51,968 bases of DNA, taken from assembly GCF_900182585.1 (NCBI RefSeq), contig NZ_FXTM01000013.1, forward strand, positions 1-51,968, in the 5' to 3' direction. The notes under the pieces are model-generated. The model was not told the DNA's origin. It did not search any database and saw nothing but the letters and a program-made list of their open reading frames with translations. The position numbers and the translations under genes were made by a program. Origin of the DNA: Balnearium lithotrophicum. GTDB lineage: Bacteria; Aquificota; Aquificia; Desulfurobacteriales; Desulfurobacteriaceae. Of this stretch, positions 1 to 8,128 are shown piece after piece. The first letter of the stretch is position 1. Each line of letters starts with the position of its first letter.

Positions 1-497
1 ACAAAAGCTCTATACGTGCAAACAGGGACTGAGGTTATACTTCTCCAAAGAAACCATTTAGCACCAGAAGACTTAGGTTTTGTTTTAATGTGGAGGATGT
101 TGAAGTCTGGGTAAGTCAAATAATTCCCATGGTTTCCAAAAGCCCAATCCAGAAATTCTTTTTCTACATCACTCCTGTCAGTATCGGGGTTTGATACGTG
201 TTCTCTTACAGGAATTAATTCTGCTACATCTATTAAAGAAGCTTTGTAGCTGTAGCCATCTGGAATATATAGACCATTATCGTCTGCTCCAGATGAACAG
301 ATAAGTTGAGAGTTAAAATGAACATTAACAGACGGGAATTCTCCCCTTACACCAGCTACAAAGCCGTCAACTTTTGAGTGAGCATAGTTGACTGCATCGT
401 TGACTTTCTGGTCCCACTTGTCAGCCTGTGTTGCGAACCGTTCTACAAGCTGAGAGGTGTCATTTTTTAGTTCAAGTATTGCCTGTGTTAAGTCCAT
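1..497 (-). CDS. Tail fibre/tip protein, partial (runs off left edge)
   Basis: The frame is open from an ATG at 497 to the window edge, about 165 residues, with a strong TAGGAGG ribosome binding site 6-7 bases upstream. It begins MDLTQAILELKNDTSQLVER and has a short helical N-terminus followed by aromatic and polar sequence without a recognised domain. It follows the tail-fibre gene by only 10 bases, so it is most likely another fibre, adhesin or fibre-associated protein of the tail tip. No catalytic motif is visible and the C-terminus is missing, so its exact role is unknown. Confidence 0.75.
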   Translation of the reverse strand, partial: MDLTQAILELKNDTSQLVERFATQADKWDQKVNDAVNYAHSKVDGFVAGVRGEFPSVNVHFNSQLICSSGADDNGLYIPDGYSYKASLIDVAELIPVREHVSNPDTDRSDVEKEFLDWAFGNHGNYLTYPDFNILHIKTKPKSSGAKWFLWRSITSVPVCTYRAF

Positions 498-507
498 CTT
501 CTACCTC

Positions 508-1959
508 CTATACAAGTTTTGTTATTGTTAATTTCCCTGTAAGAGAAGTTGGGTTCCCTTTACTATCTTCTACTTTGAACGTGAGATTTGAAACAGTTGA
601 ACCATTTACTTTCCAGTGGTTCGAAAAGGACGCAAAGTTTGAGTTGTATTTTGCTGTATCTGATTCGTCATAACTGATTCCACCCTGAATGGAAATTCCC
701 TCATCACAGCAGAACAACTTAAATGAGATTGCTGAATCGTCATCTAACTGGTCAACTGGAGAAAAGCTGTGTTGATTTCCGTTATTATCAGTTAGATAAA
801 TAACAGGTTTATCACTGTAGCTGTCATCTATGAATATTGCTACTTCGTAAATCCCTTTGGTAAGTGAAACATTTGCCTTTAGTTCCTTTTGACCTGATGC
901 TTCAAATACTACGGTTTCTCCGATATCTAAGGATGAACCCTCTTTTGGACTGTAGGTTATCTTTTTTCTGCTTTTCAGGATGTAATTAGCCGTATCTAAA
1001 CTCGTGTAGTTGTTATCTACGTAGTCCTTCGTTGCATAACCGTCCAAGTCGGAAGTTTTTGCGAACGTACTATCAACGTAACTCTTATCTGCTTTTGAGC
1101 TTTTGAGGTTCTCTATTTGGGTTTTGATGTCGTCTATTTCAGATTGAAAACCTGCTACAACGTCCGAATCTACTTTTTCCTTTACCTGAGCAAGGAGTTT
1201 CTCTATCTTGTCTATTTCCTCCTCTACCTCGTTTAGCTTGCTTGTGTTGACTACTCTTAGCTTTTCGGAGATGTCTGTTATTGCATTTCCTATCCTTGCT
1301 AAAACCGTTTGGTCTGTGAGCTCTTCAAGGAGAAGGTTTTGTTTTATTTCTTCTGCTCTTTCCTCTAAAATGGTGATTCTCGGAACCTGAACGTTTTGAA
1401 GCTCCTCTTTTACAGCATTGGCAGTTGCAATGGCTTCGTCTGCCTTATCCTTGATGGATATGATTGCTATTTCGTGGTTTGTCAGCATCTGAGCTATTTG
1501 CATAAACTCTTCTGTGTAAAGGAGTTTAAGGTCTGGATTGCTTTCAACTATCTCTATCTTGTCAAGTGGAACGTCTGTTACTCTGATTGAAATCCCTGCA
1601 AGGAGTTTCAGGTTTTTGTTCTTCCATGCAATCGGAACTTCAGGGTGAGACCAGACGAAGGCAAGTGTTCCGTCCTCAAGATACCAGCCTATCTCCCTTA
1701 TCCAGAACTCAGGTGCGTTTTCTGGAATCAGGGCAGATAGGTCCATGTAACCGTCCGAGGGGAAAACTTTTCCGCTTGAAATCGGGATTCTGATTATTTC
1801 GTTCTTTAGACTTGTCTGGTCTTTGTCTGGAGTGTATCCTGCATCTCCAAAACCTATGTGGGTTAGTTTTAACTTTACCTCTGGAAGTCCTGAAGCCTGA
1901 AAGAACTTTTGAAGTCCTGCCGTTGTTGTTATCGGTATCAGCTTTATCTCTTCTGCCAT
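508..1959 (-). CDS. Tail fibre protein (P2 gpH-like N-terminus)
   Basis: This 483-residue protein follows gpI directly, the usual place for the side tail fibre. The N-terminal 150 residues (MAEEIKLIPITTTAGLQKFF, then KLTHIGFGDAGYTP) resemble the baseplate-attachment domain of P2 gpH-type fibres. Residues about 165-310 are charged heptad-like sequence, probably a trimeric coiled-coil shaft. The C-terminal 150 residues are beta-rich and may contact the host surface. The start has an AGGAGG site. The assignment rests on order and N-terminal resemblance; the tip is not recognised. Confidence 0.8.
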   Translation of the reverse strand: MAEEIKLIPITTTAGLQKFFQASGLPEVKLKLTHIGFGDAGYTPDKDQTSLKNEIIRIPISSGKVFPSDGYMDLSALIPENAPEFWIREIGWYLEDGTLAFVWSHPEVPIAWKNKNLKLLAGISIRVTDVPLDKIEIVESNPDLKLLYTEEFMQIAQMLTNHEIAIISIKDKADEAIATANAVKEELQNVQVPRITILEERAEEIKQNLLLEELTDQTVLARIGNAITDISEKLRVVNTSKLNEVEEEIDKIEKLLAQVKEKVDSDVVAGFQSEIDDIKTQIENLKSSKADKSYVDSTFAKTSDLDGYATKDYVDNNYTSLDTANYILKSRKKITYSPKEGSSLDIGETVVFEASGQKELKANVSLTKGIYEVAIFIDDSYSDKPVIYLTDNNGNQHSFSPVDQLDDDSAISFKLFCCDEGISIQGGISYDESDTAKYNSNFASFSNHWKVNGSTVSNLTFKVEDSKGNPTSLTGKLTITKLV

Positions 1960-2807
1960 TAGTTGATTCCTCCTGTGAGGTTAATCCTTAGAAAAGCAAG
2001 TGAGTTAAATGAGCCTGAAACTGCACAGGAAGAGGAAAAGCTCCACTGTGTTTCTGTTGATTCAAGGGAAGCCTTTGAAACTTCGGTAGCTTTAGCAGTT
2101 GAAAAGATTGAAACTCCGTTTTCAAGGGATAGTCTCTTTTCCGTTTCCTCTTCAAGGGTGGTTTTTGTAAACGAGACAGGTTCTATGCCAGTTCCGAATA
2201 CTCTGTACTCTCCGTCCTGAGACATTAGGATTTTCTTTTCGGTGTCTTCCTCAAGGGATGCTTTTGTGAAGGTTGATAGCTTTGAGTTTGTAGCTATCTT
2301 CTGTTTGTTCTTAAAGAAGACGTGGAACTTTAGTTCGTCTAACCAGCTTCTTTCATTTTTGTATTCATTTATTAGACGTATGAGTTTTTCCTGTACTTCT
2401 GGAGAAAGAGTTATTCCTAATTTCAGGAGATTTTCAAAAAAGAGGTCTATTTTAAATTTGTAAGGTTCTCCACCATACTCAAACCATTCTTTGAAATTTC
2501 CTTTTATTCCTAAAGAATCTAAAGCTTTCTCAACGGCGAATCTTGTTCCTTTGAATTTATGCAAGTCTATTGCGTTTGCTAATTGCTTCCTATAAGATGC
2601 TGGAAGTATCTCAACAAAATCAAATCCAAGATTGCTTGCAAGGAGGGGCAATTTATCTTCAGAAATAGTGTCTATATCAATCAAATTCCAGAGGGCTTTT
2701 ACTTCTTCTAAAGCTACATCAAACTCTGGAGATAGAATTTCCTTAATAAACTCATACCAAGGTTCATTATCCTTATAAAAATCAGGAAATATCTCATGAA
2801 ACTTCAA
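1959..2807 (-). CDS. Baseplate protein, tail protein I (P2 gpI-like)
   Basis: The 282-residue protein has the gpI-family N-terminus: an acidic helical section, then a segment resembling 'LASNLGFDFVEILPASYRKQL' (split here for length) and KGTRFAVEKALDSLG, typical of proteins that join baseplate to fibre. It begins at a TTG codon (2807) with GAGAGG upstream and overlaps the end of gpJ by 14 bases, suggesting translational coupling. After residue about 175 the C-terminus holds three imperfect repeats centred on KASLEEDTEK, KTTLEEETEK and KASLESTETQ, an unusual extension beyond the family core. It ends next to the fibre gene, sharing one base. Confidence 0.85.
   Translation of the reverse strand: MKFHEIFPDFYKDNEPWYEFIKEILSPEFDVALEEVKALWNLIDIDTISEDKLPLLASNLGFDFVEILPASYRKQLANAIDLHKFKGTRFAVEKALDSLGIKGNFKEWFEYGGEPYKFKIDLFFENLLKLGITLSPEVQEKLIRLINEYKNERSWLDELKFHVFFKNKQKIATNSKLSTFTKASLEEDTEKKILMSQDGEYRVFGTGIEPVSFTKTTLEEETEKRLSLENGVSIFSTAKATEVSKASLESTETQWSFSSSCAVSGSFNSLAFLRINLTGGIN
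2561..2573. promoter_or_regulatory. GCAA-N5-TTGC palindrome inside gpI gene
   Basis: A perfect copy of the dispersed 13-bp palindrome, with central bases GTCTA. It lies within coding sequence (Ala-Ile-Asp-Leu) with no promoter boxes around it. It is a candidate stoperator-type site; one isolated coding copy could also be chance. Confidence 0.4.
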
Positions 2808-4137
2808 TAGTTACCTCTCCTAAAGTAAGGAGTTTGTAGGTTGTCTCTGGAATAACATCAGAAGATGGAGCGATTATGTGGCAGTAATCAACTCCGTCTA
2901 TCTCGTCTATCAGTCTGTAAATGTCTGAAATTCTAAATGCCTGTCCTGGAGAAAGCGATTTGAAATAATTCCTAAGCAAATTAATTGCCTTCTGCCTAAT
3001 GCTTTCAAGGTTATAACCAACAATACCTTTTATAGAAAGCTTAATGTCAATAGGAACAAACTGAACATCTTTTATATTAACTTTATCTGTTAAGGCTCTT
3101 CTTACTGCGAGAACTTCGTCAACCTTTCTCTTTAGTGCATCATCTGCTACGACTGGATTACCGTTTATGTCCTCAGTGGCTATATAAAGGTCAACAACTC
3201 CAGGTTCAGGGGAGAAAGCTACAGCGTATTTCACCCCTTCAACTAAGGTTTTAGCAAGATTTTCGTAATCCCAGCCTGTTACAGCTCTTTCGTTTGTTTT
3301 CAATCTCACTATTGCATTCCTTTTTATTTCCTCAATGCTTTCTTCGTCGGTTCCCCCTGTAAACGGAGTATCATTTCTAACCATTACAGGAACAACATTC
3401 CCGCTAATATCAGTGATAGTGTCTACTATATTCGTAAGTCTTCCTGAAAGAATATTTCCTTTTGAGCCCTCAGTTAATAATACTTCCATGAGAACTCTTG
3501 AATTCTTTGGAGGATTTACAATGGTAATCACATAACTTTCAGGAGTTTCCTCTATTTTAAAAGCGTTAGTTTCATTTAAAACAAGGTTATCTGTTTCAAA
3601 GTACTGCTTTCCATCAACGTAAACTTTAACATCATATAATCTTTTGTCTTTAATCTCAAAACTTTCATAGAATTCTCCACGGGCAGTAAAAATTAGGGTT
3701 TGAACTTCTCTCTGGATAGCTCTAACACTAACTTCTTTTTTACCTGCCTTAAGAGTGACTGTATCCTCTGTTTCGTAATAGATGCCGTTAACTTCAAGTC
3801 TTGTGCCTTTTGGAATAATAATATCTTTGTCCCAAGGAGAATCAAGGAAGAATGTAACTGTTCCTCCTGCTGGTTTCTTTCTCTTAGGAGAGTAACCAAT
3901 AAGCCTTGCAAGGCTGACTACACTTCTTCTTTGCCTTGCTTTGTCAAAAAATAATTCATTCTCAAGTTGGTTTACATAAAAACCGAGCATATCTATCGCA
4001 AAGGCTACAGCTTCGATAAAAACTGTACCAATATTTGACTCTGTAAAGTCATTAACCTTGTTTGGATATTTCTCTTTTATTCTCTGAATTATTCTCTCTT
4101 TGACGGCATCAAAAGAAAGGTCATACTTGATACTCAT
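2794..4137 (-). CDS. Baseplate wedge protein J (P2 gpJ / Mu gp47-like)
   Basis: This 447-residue protein has the baseplate J architecture: N-terminal FTESNIGTVFIEAVAFAIDM, a central beta domain containing 'IPKGTRLEVNGIYYET' and 'NDTPFTGGTDEESIEEIKR', and a C-terminal VNIKDVQFVPIDIKLSIKG fold. It is a wedge component of the contractile tail baseplate. The ATG has GAGGGAGG upstream. It is the first gene of a late operon that continues with gpI and fibre genes, and is preceded by a promoter-operator-terminator leader. A plus-strand cargo gene separates it from gp25. Confidence 0.92.
   Translation of the reverse strand: MSIKYDLSFDAVKERIIQRIKEKYPNKVNDFTESNIGTVFIEAVAFAIDMLGFYVNQLENELFFDKARQRRSVVSLARLIGYSPKRKKPAGGTVTFFLDSPWDKDIIIPKGTRLEVNGIYYETEDTVTLKAGKKEVSVRAIQREVQTLIFTARGEFYESFEIKDKRLYDVKVYVDGKQYFETDNLVLNETNAFKIEETPESYVITIVNPPKNSRVLMEVLLTEGSKGNILSGRLTNIVDTITDISGNVVPVMVRNDTPFTGGTDEESIEEIKRNAIVRLKTNERAVTGWDYENLAKTLVEGVKYAVAFSPEPGVVDLYIATEDINGNPVVADDALKRKVDEVLAVRRALTDKVNIKDVQFVPIDIKLSIKGIVGYNLESIRQKAINLLRNYFKSLSPGQAFRISDIYRLIDEIDGVDYCHIIAPSSDVIPETTYKLLTLGEVTIEVS
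2976..2988. promoter_or_regulatory. GCAA-N5-TTGC palindrome inside gpJ gene
   Basis: A perfect copy (centre ATTAA) in the C-terminal coding part of gpJ, about 400 bases from the gpI-internal copy. No promoter boxes accompany it. Confidence 0.4.
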
Positions 4138-4159
4138 AATCCTCCCTCAAAATAAAAAA

Positions 4160-4189
4160 GGCTAAGACAGCCGACTAACTGCCTTAGCC
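4160..4189 (-). terminator. Leader terminator hairpin ahead of gpJ operon
   Basis: On the minus strand, GGCTAAGGCAG and CTGTCTTAGCC form an 11-bp stem with one mismatch, followed directly by TTTTTTATTTT, a textbook intrinsic terminator. It lies only about 10 bases downstream of the -10 box at 4199-4204 and upstream of the gpJ start, so transcripts from that promoter would stop early unless antiterminated. It may also end leftward transcripts arriving from the gp25 operon. Confidence 0.85.
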
Positions 4190-4198
4190 TTTCAAAGT

Positions 4199-4227
4199 AT
4201 TTTAATGCAAATGAATTGCTAAGTCAA
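4199..4227 (-). promoter_or_regulatory. Late promoter with operator palindrome in spacer (gpJ operon)
   Basis: The minus strand reads TTGACT, 17 bases, then TAAAAT. The spacer contains the palindrome GCAATTCATTTGC (4207-4219). Three other operon heads (11405, 19240, 30405) share this layout, each followed at once by a terminator hairpin. Binding at the palindrome would block RNA polymerase. The promoter call is by consensus only. Confidence 0.75.
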
Positions 4228-4288
4228 TTATTGAAAAAGCAAATTTGATATACTTAAAAATCATTTCAAATTTTAGAAGAGCTAAGAA

Positions 4289-5089
4289 ATGATGAAAGAA
4301 CTAACGATAACTAAGTTGGCAAGATTTATCAGTGCCCATTTAACAAATAGTGAAATAGAAGAAATTCTTCTGGAAGCTGGTGATTCAGAATCTTGTAGGG
4401 ATTGTAATGAACCTATTTCTGTTTACAGAAAAAACAATCCACAGTTTTCCTCTAAGGAGAAACGTCTTAAAAATGTTTTTTTGTATTATTCAAAACAAAC
4501 CTGGTATGATGGAAGTTACTATTACTGTTTATTAGAAATTATAAATGCTTTTTATACTAAAATACATGATTTTAAAACTACTGATGAGGGAAAAGAAATT
4601 TTAAAAAGACTACATGATGACGGTATTGAAATAGAAAGACTTGGAATTAAAAAGGAACTTTATGATAGTTTTGATTTACCAGAAAAGATTAGTCTTATAA
4701 GAGAGAAACTCACAGACTATAATCTTGAAATTTCGCTTCATCACATTGATGAAGCTTTATCAAGTTATAAACTGGGAAACTATGCATCTGCCAATAGCCA
4801 AATTAGAACATTCTTTGGTGCTTTTTTTCAGGAAATAATGAAAAAGCTTCAAAGAGATTGTGAGGGCGAAGGAGATTGTAGAAAGAAGTTTTTAGAATTT
4901 TTTCTTAAACCGGTGTTGGATGAAAAAGAATTCAAAGCTATAGATAATATGCTAACTGGATTTTCCAAGTTTCTACATTCCAAAGGTTCTCATCCAGGTA
5001 TTCCTGATAAAGCAACTACGGAATTCCGCCTTACAGTAGCTGTAGCATGGGTTTTATATACTCTGGAGTTACTTAAAAATAAGATTTAG
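4289..5089 (+). CDS. Cargo (moron) protein, possible HEPN/Abi-like
   Basis: A 266-residue plus-strand gene inserted between the minus-strand gp25 and gpJ genes. The N-terminus carries a Cys pair (SCRDC). The C-terminal half is all-helical, with residues from about 155 (DEALSSYKLGNYASANSQIR) to the end resembling the helical C-termini of abortive-infection proteins, including HSKGSHPG near the end. I do not see a definite RX4-6H HEPN catalytic motif, so enzyme activity is uncertain. Its opposite orientation and different, AT-richer coding style suggest an acquired gene expressed from the prophage, perhaps for superinfection exclusion. It ends 4 bases into the gp25 stop region. Confidence 0.6.
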   Translation: MMKELTITKLARFISAHLTNSEIEEILLEAGDSESCRDCNEPISVYRKNNPQFSSKEKRLKNVFLYYSKQTWYDGSYYYCLLEIINAFYTKIHDFKTTDEGKEILKRLHDDGIEIERLGIKKELYDSFDLPEKISLIREKLTDYNLEISLHHIDEALSSYKLGNYASANSQIRTFFGAFFQEIMKKLQRDCEGEGDCRKKFLEFFLKPVLDEKEFKAIDNMLTGFSKFLHSKGSHPGIPDKATTEFRLTVAVAWVLYTLELLKNKI

Positions 5090-5457
5090 TAAATTGGAAA
5101 GTTAATATCAACCTGTTTAGTTCCTGTAAGCCCTATTATCTCGTAATAAATCTTAAACTTTACATAGTTTTCCTTTCTCTCAATCAATTCTAAATCTCTA
5201 AAAACAACTCTTTTTTCCCATTTCTTTATAGCTTCCTCAACTACAACCCTCATTAACTCTACGAGGACATCATCATTAGGTTCAAAGATTACTTTCCTCC
5301 AATCGGAACCAAAATTCCTAAGCATTGCTCTTTCACCTTTAGCTGTGAGAACTATTTGTTTAATACTATCTGCAATAAGAGCCTCATCTTCTTTAATAGG
5401 TGGAGTGGAAATTGTTCCTTTATTAAAACCAAGTCCAAAGCCCTTATATACAGCCAT
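5086..5457 (-). CDS. Baseplate wedge protein gp25/gpW-like
   Basis: The protein of 123 residues begins MAVYKGFGLGFNKG. It shows the gp25-like hallmarks: 'ESIKQIV'-type helix (DSIKQIVLTAKGERAML), the RNFGSDW strand and a C-terminal beta hairpin (FKIYYEIIG). It forms part of the baseplate wedge. I chose the ATG at 5457, which has GTGAGGG just upstream, rather than the upstream in-frame ATG at 5517 that would overlap the preceding gene by over 50 bases. It lies in the sheath-to-baseplate operon. Confidence 0.87.
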   Translation of the reverse strand: MAVYKGFGLGFNKGTISTPPIKEDEALIADSIKQIVLTAKGERAMLRNFGSDWRKVIFEPNDDVLVELMRVVVEEAIKKWEKRVVFRDLELIERKENYVKFKIYYEIIGLTGTKQVDINFPIY

Positions 5458-5464
5458 CTTTCCC

Positions 5465-5656
5465 TCACAGAATTTTCTCATGTTCTTCTGAAGTTTCTGC
5501 ATTTTGCTGAATCTCATCTACAACTGCATTGGCTATAGCAGTAGCAAATCGGTACATCCAGTTGATTTCGTCTCTTCCCAAATTTCCTATTCCAAATCCT
5601 TGGGATTCAAGCTCATTTATTATTCTATTTCGCAAACTCTCCTTTGATAGAGCCAT
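5465..5656 (-). CDS. Small baseplate-region protein, unknown
   Basis: A 63-residue acidic, helical protein starting MALSKESLRNRIINELESQG, with a good AGGGG site. It sits between the spike protein (2 bases upstream) and gp25 (7 bases downstream), so it is in the same operon. Small proteins at this position in other myophages are baseplate or PAAR-adjacent factors, but it has no motif I recognise. Confidence 0.7.
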   Translation of the reverse strand: MALSKESLRNRIINELESQGFGIGNLGRDEINWMYRFATAIANAVVDEIQQNAETSEEHEKIL

Positions 5657-5658
5657 CT

Positions 5659-6216
5659 CTACCCCTTGCTTGCCTTAACGTTTATTGAATAGTCTGAATG
5701 AGGTTTTCCTGTAAACGGACAAATGCAATCTTTTGTAACTACTCCAGATAAATCTCCAGTTCCACCATCTATTAAGACTTCTCTGTTTGCCTTGATTACT
5801 ATTTTTCCATCCTCACGAAGAATTAAAATTTCATTGCCGTTGGGGTCTATGATTTTTATAAATCCTTCATCATCCGAGATATGAATCAGATTTCCAGATG
5901 GGGTTTTAATTAAAAACTGCTTGTTGTTTTTCATTTCAGTTGAAGGTTCACCTTTTCCAAACCAGGTCCCTATCCAGACGGGCTTTGTTGTATCAGGCTT
6001 AAGGTTGTAGTTCCCCTCAAACGTTACCCAAACTGTATCTCCTTTCTTAGGAATCATCCAAAAGCCATAATCAGAGCTCCCACCTATCGGTAAAACTGGA
6101 TACGCCCAAGGTAAATCCTCTGTTCTATATCCGTCATAAAGCCCAATAACTCTCACTTTTAATCTTCCCATTCCAAGAGGGTCTTTGTCCTCTTCCACTA
6201 TTCCTCTATAAAACAT
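5659..6216 (-). CDS. Baseplate spike/assembly protein (gpV / gp5 OB-fold-like)
   Basis: This 185-residue protein has the gpV/gp5 OB-fold: YRGIVEEDKDPLGMGRLKVR at the start, WAYPVLPIGG and PKKGDTVWVTFEGNY in the middle. After residue 95 come short beta repeats (GNLIHISDDEGFIKIIDPNG, then NEILILREDGKIVI), the pattern of the trimeric membrane-piercing spike helix. The C-terminal 'CICPFTGKPHSDYS' resembles the metal-binding tip or PAAR-like end. No lysozyme domain is present. It follows the hub gpD by 2 bases. Confidence 0.85.
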   Translation of the reverse strand: MFYRGIVEEDKDPLGMGRLKVRVIGLYDGYRTEDLPWAYPVLPIGGSSDYGFWMIPKKGDTVWVTFEGNYNLKPDTTKPVWIGTWFGKGEPSTEMKNNKQFLIKTPSGNLIHISDDEGFIKIIDPNGNEILILREDGKIVIKANREVLIDGGTGDLSGVVTKDCICPFTGKPHSDYSINVKASKG

Positions 6217-6218
6217 TT

Positions 6219-7364
6219 TTAGCTCCTATTGATAGTTCCTGAAACTGGTTGGTTTGCCGTAGAAATGGCGTTCCTTATAAGCCTTAGTTCTGTCCTAAAA
6301 TCCCCTACGGAAATAGAGTGTTTTACTCCAACTACTTGGTAAATACCGCTTGTGTAATGGAGTTTTACCCTCTGCCCTTTCTTTATGTAGACGAGAACTT
6401 TAATGTTGGATAGTGGCTTTATATCTGGATTTCCGAAAATTTCAGCTGAAGCAGTTACTGGGATATCGGCACTTTTACCCCAAAGGTTCTTTAAAACAGT
6501 TAATTCCTTTCCCGTTTCACTGGAAAATGGTCTTAAACTCTCAGCTTTTACAGAAACCTTTTTAGTATCAAGTTTTACGTTCTTAACTGTTTTCTGATTT
6601 ATTTCAAAAACCTGCTTTTGCTTTGTAATTGGGTCGTAGCGAACTGCTTTGACATTTTCTCCAGTTGAATTGATTCCTAAAAGCATGCTGCCTTTCACTT
6701 CTGGTTCAAAACTGATTAAGGGCTCATGCTGCAAATGAGTTGCATTGTAAGCAAAGGTTTTAATTGGTTTATTTTCCAGGGGAAGTCTTTTGAAGTGGAG
6801 CTTGTTGTCTTTCCAATTTACTGTAAATGGAGATTCATTTGCCCTTTGATTGGCAAAGGGTAGTAGTTTCTTTAGGATGAACTCGTAATCAGTTTCATTC
6901 TGCTGATAGAAAGTCCCCCTTTCTTTGACGTCGTCAACTTCACACTCTATTCCATTTTCCCTGCATATCTGTTTCACAATATTTGAAGGTGTATCGTGAA
7001 AACTTCTGTTTTTCTCCTTGCTCATTAAGGGAATTCCGCCCTGAGCAACTGTTTTTATTTCAACCTTTATTCCCACTGGCATAAAGTGAGGAGTGTAATC
7101 AAGAATTTCTCCCTTAAAGATATAAGACGATTGCCTCTTTCCGTAATCATCTATCCAGCCAAATTGAAATTCAATTTTTTCCCCTATGTGGGAAGCAAGA
7201 ATTGATTCTACATAATCCCCAATCAAGTCGAAAAGTGAAATAGTAGCCGTAGCTATTTTATCCGCTGGAATATCTATTTCTGCAGAAACCTTTTGAACAT
7301 CGGTTGGTAATTCTCTTCCGTTTAACTTTACTATTAAAAACGGTCTCTTGTTAACGGGAGCCAT
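6219..7364 (-). CDS. Tail hub protein (gpD / gp27-like late control protein D)
   Basis: The 381-residue protein matches the gpD fold: N-terminal 'PFLIVKLNGRELPTDV', a beta-barrel with IEFQFGWIDDY and YIFKGEILDYTP, then SFHDTPSNIVKQICRENGIE and 'YQQNETDYEFILKKLLPFA', typical of hub proteins that hold the spike. It overlaps the upstream LysM/gp53-like gene by 14 bases. In P2-type phages this protein is also called late control protein D, but here it is best read as the hub of the baseplate. Confidence 0.88.
   Translation of the reverse strand: MAPVNKRPFLIVKLNGRELPTDVQKVSAEIDIPADKIATATISLFDLIGDYVESILASHIGEKIEFQFGWIDDYGKRQSSYIFKGEILDYTPHFMPVGIKVEIKTVAQGGIPLMSKEKNRSFHDTPSNIVKQICRENGIECEVDDVKERGTFYQQNETDYEFILKKLLPFANQRANESPFTVNWKDNKLHFKRLPLENKPIKTFAYNATHLQHEPLISFEPEVKGSMLLGINSTGENVKAVRYDPITKQKQVFEINQKTVKNVKLDTKKVSVKAESLRPFSSETGKELTVLKNLWGKSADIPVTASAEIFGNPDIKPLSNIKVLVYIKKGQRVKLHYTSGIYQVVGVKHSISVGDFRTELRLIRNAISTANQPVSGTINRS
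6731..6743. promoter_or_regulatory. GCAA-N5-TTGC palindrome inside gpD gene
   Basis: A perfect copy (centre ATGAG). On the minus strand it follows TTACA and so weakly resembles the promoter-embedded copies, but no convincing -10 is seen. Confidence 0.4.
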
Positions 7365-7632
7365 TTATCCAGTCCTCTATATCTTCAACGTAGGGAATTT
7401 TCAGTTTTTTACCAGGAATTACTTCCTCTAAGGGATTGAGAATGTCGTTAGCTACGGCAATAGCCCACCAGTAATCGTGGGTTCCATAATAGTTAAAGCT
7501 TATCAAGTCTAAAGCTCCTTCTTCTCCAGGTTGAACAATATGAATAGTCTGGAATCTCCTGAATTCAGGTCTTTCCCAAAGCCCGTAATGGTTTCCGTAA
7601 ACAGGAGTTCTTGCAAAGCGTGTACTGGACAT
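7351..7632 (-). CDS. LysM/gp53-like baseplate protein
   Basis: A 93-residue protein with a LysM-like pattern: 'HIVQPGEEGALDLISFNYYG' followed by YWWAIAVANDILNPLEEV and IPGKKLKIP. T4 gp53 and P2 gpX family proteins at this position join the inner baseplate near the hub. It has a GAGG site, overlaps the upstream tube-initiator-like gene by one base and the downstream hub gene by 14 bases, so all three are translated together. Confidence 0.82.
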   Translation of the reverse strand: MSSTRFARTPVYGNHYGLWERPEFRRFQTIHIVQPGEEGALDLISFNYYGTHDYWWAIAVANDILNPLEEVIPGKKLKIPYVEDIEDWINGSR

Positions 7633-8093
7633 TATTTCCTCACATCGTATGCTGAAATCCTATCCTCGTGAACTGCGAATTCAATTGAAACTGTTGCATA
7701 CCTTGGTAGCCCCCTCCTAATATCCCAAACATCACCGTATTGAACTTCAACATCTCTAACGTTGCCAGTGCAATTGAAGGTATTTCCCCATATTAGCTTT
7801 ACATCTGGTGGAGTCGTTAAAACATTACCAGATTTAGCTGGATAGGTGAGGCTCTTTAAGAAATTTATTTTCTTTTCTACTTCATCCCCTCTTCCATAAA
7901 AAGTAAGAGAGAAGCTTATGGACCTTAGAGATGAGGCTGAAAAAACAGGAACCGGTGCTGAATTACCTATGACTTCAACGTCATTATAGTTTGCACTTTT
8001 TCTCTCTATTAGGTCAGAAGGCTGTAACATTCTACCTTCAATCTCAAAAGACAAGTATTCCTTAGTTGTAAGGTCTATAAGCATCCCTTTCAT
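7632..8093 (-). CDS. Baseplate/tube-initiator protein (CIS_tube-like)
   Basis: A 153-residue beta-rich protein. Its N-terminal layout, LSFEIEGRMLQPSDLIERKS followed by a small-residue and hydrophobic strand pair (SISFSLTFYGRG), resembles the tube-initiator proteins that precede LysM/gp53 in contractile systems. It lies where the tape measure gene would normally end. Start chosen at ATG 8093; a GGAGG is 19 bases upstream and there is no better site, so initiation may rely on coupling. The family match is by eye. Confidence 0.6.
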   Translation of the reverse strand: MKGMLIDLTTKEYLSFEIEGRMLQPSDLIERKSANYNDVEVIGNSAPVPVFSASSLRSISFSLTFYGRGDEVEKKINFLKSLTYPAKSGNVLTTPPDVKLIWGNTFNCTGNVRDVEVQYGDVWDIRRGLPRYATVSIEFAVHEDRISAYDVRK

Positions 8094-8098
8094 GTTCT

Positions 8099-8128
8099 TT
8101 AAATAGCAAAACCTCCACTAAATTTCAT
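8099..8128 (-). other. Nine-codon stub ORF where a tape-measure gene would start
   Basis: An ATG that overlaps the stop of the gp51-like ORF in an ATGA quartet opens a nine-codon frame (MKFSGGFAI, then TAA). Tape-measure genes usually begin at exactly this point, coupled to the tail chaperone. Nothing longer is open here, so this may be the remnant of a deleted tape-measure gene or simply chance. Confidence 0.35.
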
